From the NCBI GenBank assembly GCA_963794605.1, contig CAWCEN010000004.1, positions 434,001-498,000 of the forward strand: a stretch of 64,000 nt of DNA, written 5' to 3'. This document shows, piece after piece, positions 63,858-64,000 of this stretch. This DNA comes from VAXT01 sp963794605. Lineage in GTDB: Bacteria > Actinomycetota > Thermoleophilia > Gaiellales > Gaiellaceae. The translations under genes and the position numbers were made by a program. Numbering within the stretch: position 1 is the first letter of the stretch; each line of letters starts with the position of its first letter. Below the pieces are notes generated by a model that worked only from the letters and a program-made list of their open reading frames with translations, did no database searches and was not told the DNA's origin.

Positions 63858-64000
63858 GTGGCAGGTCTATGGGATCGCACGGTGACGCTTTTCAAAACGA
63901 AGTGGAACAGTCTGTTGAACCGGGCCGAGGATCCGGCGGAAACACTCGACTACTCGTACGAGAGGCAGCTCGAGCTGCTCCAGAACGTCAAGCGCGGCGT
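63858..64000 (+). CDS. pspA: PspA/IM30 family protein (partial, runs off the right edge)
   Basis: GTG 63858 behind AGGAGGA starts VAGLWDRTVTLFKTKWNSLL, then RAEDPAETLDYSYERQLELL, the N-terminal amphipathic helix and first helical hairpin of PspA/Vipp1 proteins (the DPxxxLxxxY motif is typical). These ESCRT-III-like proteins polymerise on the inner membrane to repair or protect it under stress. Only the first 48 codons are in the window. Confidence 0.88.
   Translation, partial: MAGLWDRTVTLFKTKWNSLLNRAEDPAETLDYSYERQLELLQNVKRG

Overview
The window is high-GC bacterial DNA (about two thirds G+C by eye) with strongly G/C-ending codons, many GTG and TTG starts, and genes packed with 1-14 base overlaps. 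Gene content points to an actinobacterium, and a deep-branching class such as Thermoleophilia would fit. Support comes from a mycothiol-synthase-like double GNAT protein, a DevS/DevR-like two-component pair with universal stress proteins, GH15 and GtrA proteins, and PASTA-tailed secreted proteins. The taxonomy is inference.

Layout. 1-7.1 kb: leftward genes, including a tight operon of a membrane protein, a chagasin-like inhibitor, a papain-like cysteine protease, a uracil-DNA-glycosylase-like protein, an amidohydrolase and a phospholipase-C-like phosphoesterase. 7.2-14 kb: cupin, GrpB-like protein, secreted metallophosphoesterase, a small secreted protein, a CPBP protease, a kinase-fold phosphotransferase and an MFS exporter. 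A tRNA-Ala(CGC) lies at 14.03 kb. A degenerate copy of its 3' half at 22.8 kb brackets about 8.7 kb that holds a lipid-kinase-like protein, a GH15 glucoamylase/trehalase and a seven-gene leftward redox/membrane operon. 23.7-30.7 kb: a ROK repressor divergent from a complete sugar uptake and catabolism operon (Gfo/Idh/MocA dehydrogenase, TIM-barrel isomerase, ABC ATPase, permease, binding protein). 30.8-39.6 kb: a CAX antiporter and cell-wall-related secreted proteins, two of which share a PASTA-like tail, plus a quinone oxidoreductase behind an array of repeated operator-like units. 39.7-43.1 kb: ion channel, PHP phosphoesterase, double GNAT protein, methyltransferase. 43.2-60 kb: a module resembling actinobacterial hypoxia/dormancy regulons (tandem membrane paralogs, ZIP transporter, two universal stress proteins, flavoprotein, zinc alcohol dehydrogenase, GNAT-acyl-CoA synthetase fusion, DevS/DevR-like pair, copper nitrite-reductase-like protein, phosphoketolase, acetate kinase). 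60-64 kb: lipoprotein, PepSY protein, winged-helix protein, oxidoreductase, MBL hydrolase and the start of a PspA-family gene.

Together the 43-60 kb genes suggest survival under low oxygen. Sugar phosphates would be split by phosphoketolase, acetyl-phosphate turned into ATP by acetate kinase, and acetyl-CoA into ATP by the ADP-forming synthetase, with redox disposal through alcohol dehydrogenase and possibly nitrite reduction.

Caveat: at least nine otherwise convincing genes contain single-base frame breaks (about eleven in all). They are spread over the window and often sit in G/C runs, so I read most as sequencing or assembly indels rather than true pseudogenes. Those genes are annotated over their full inferred span.
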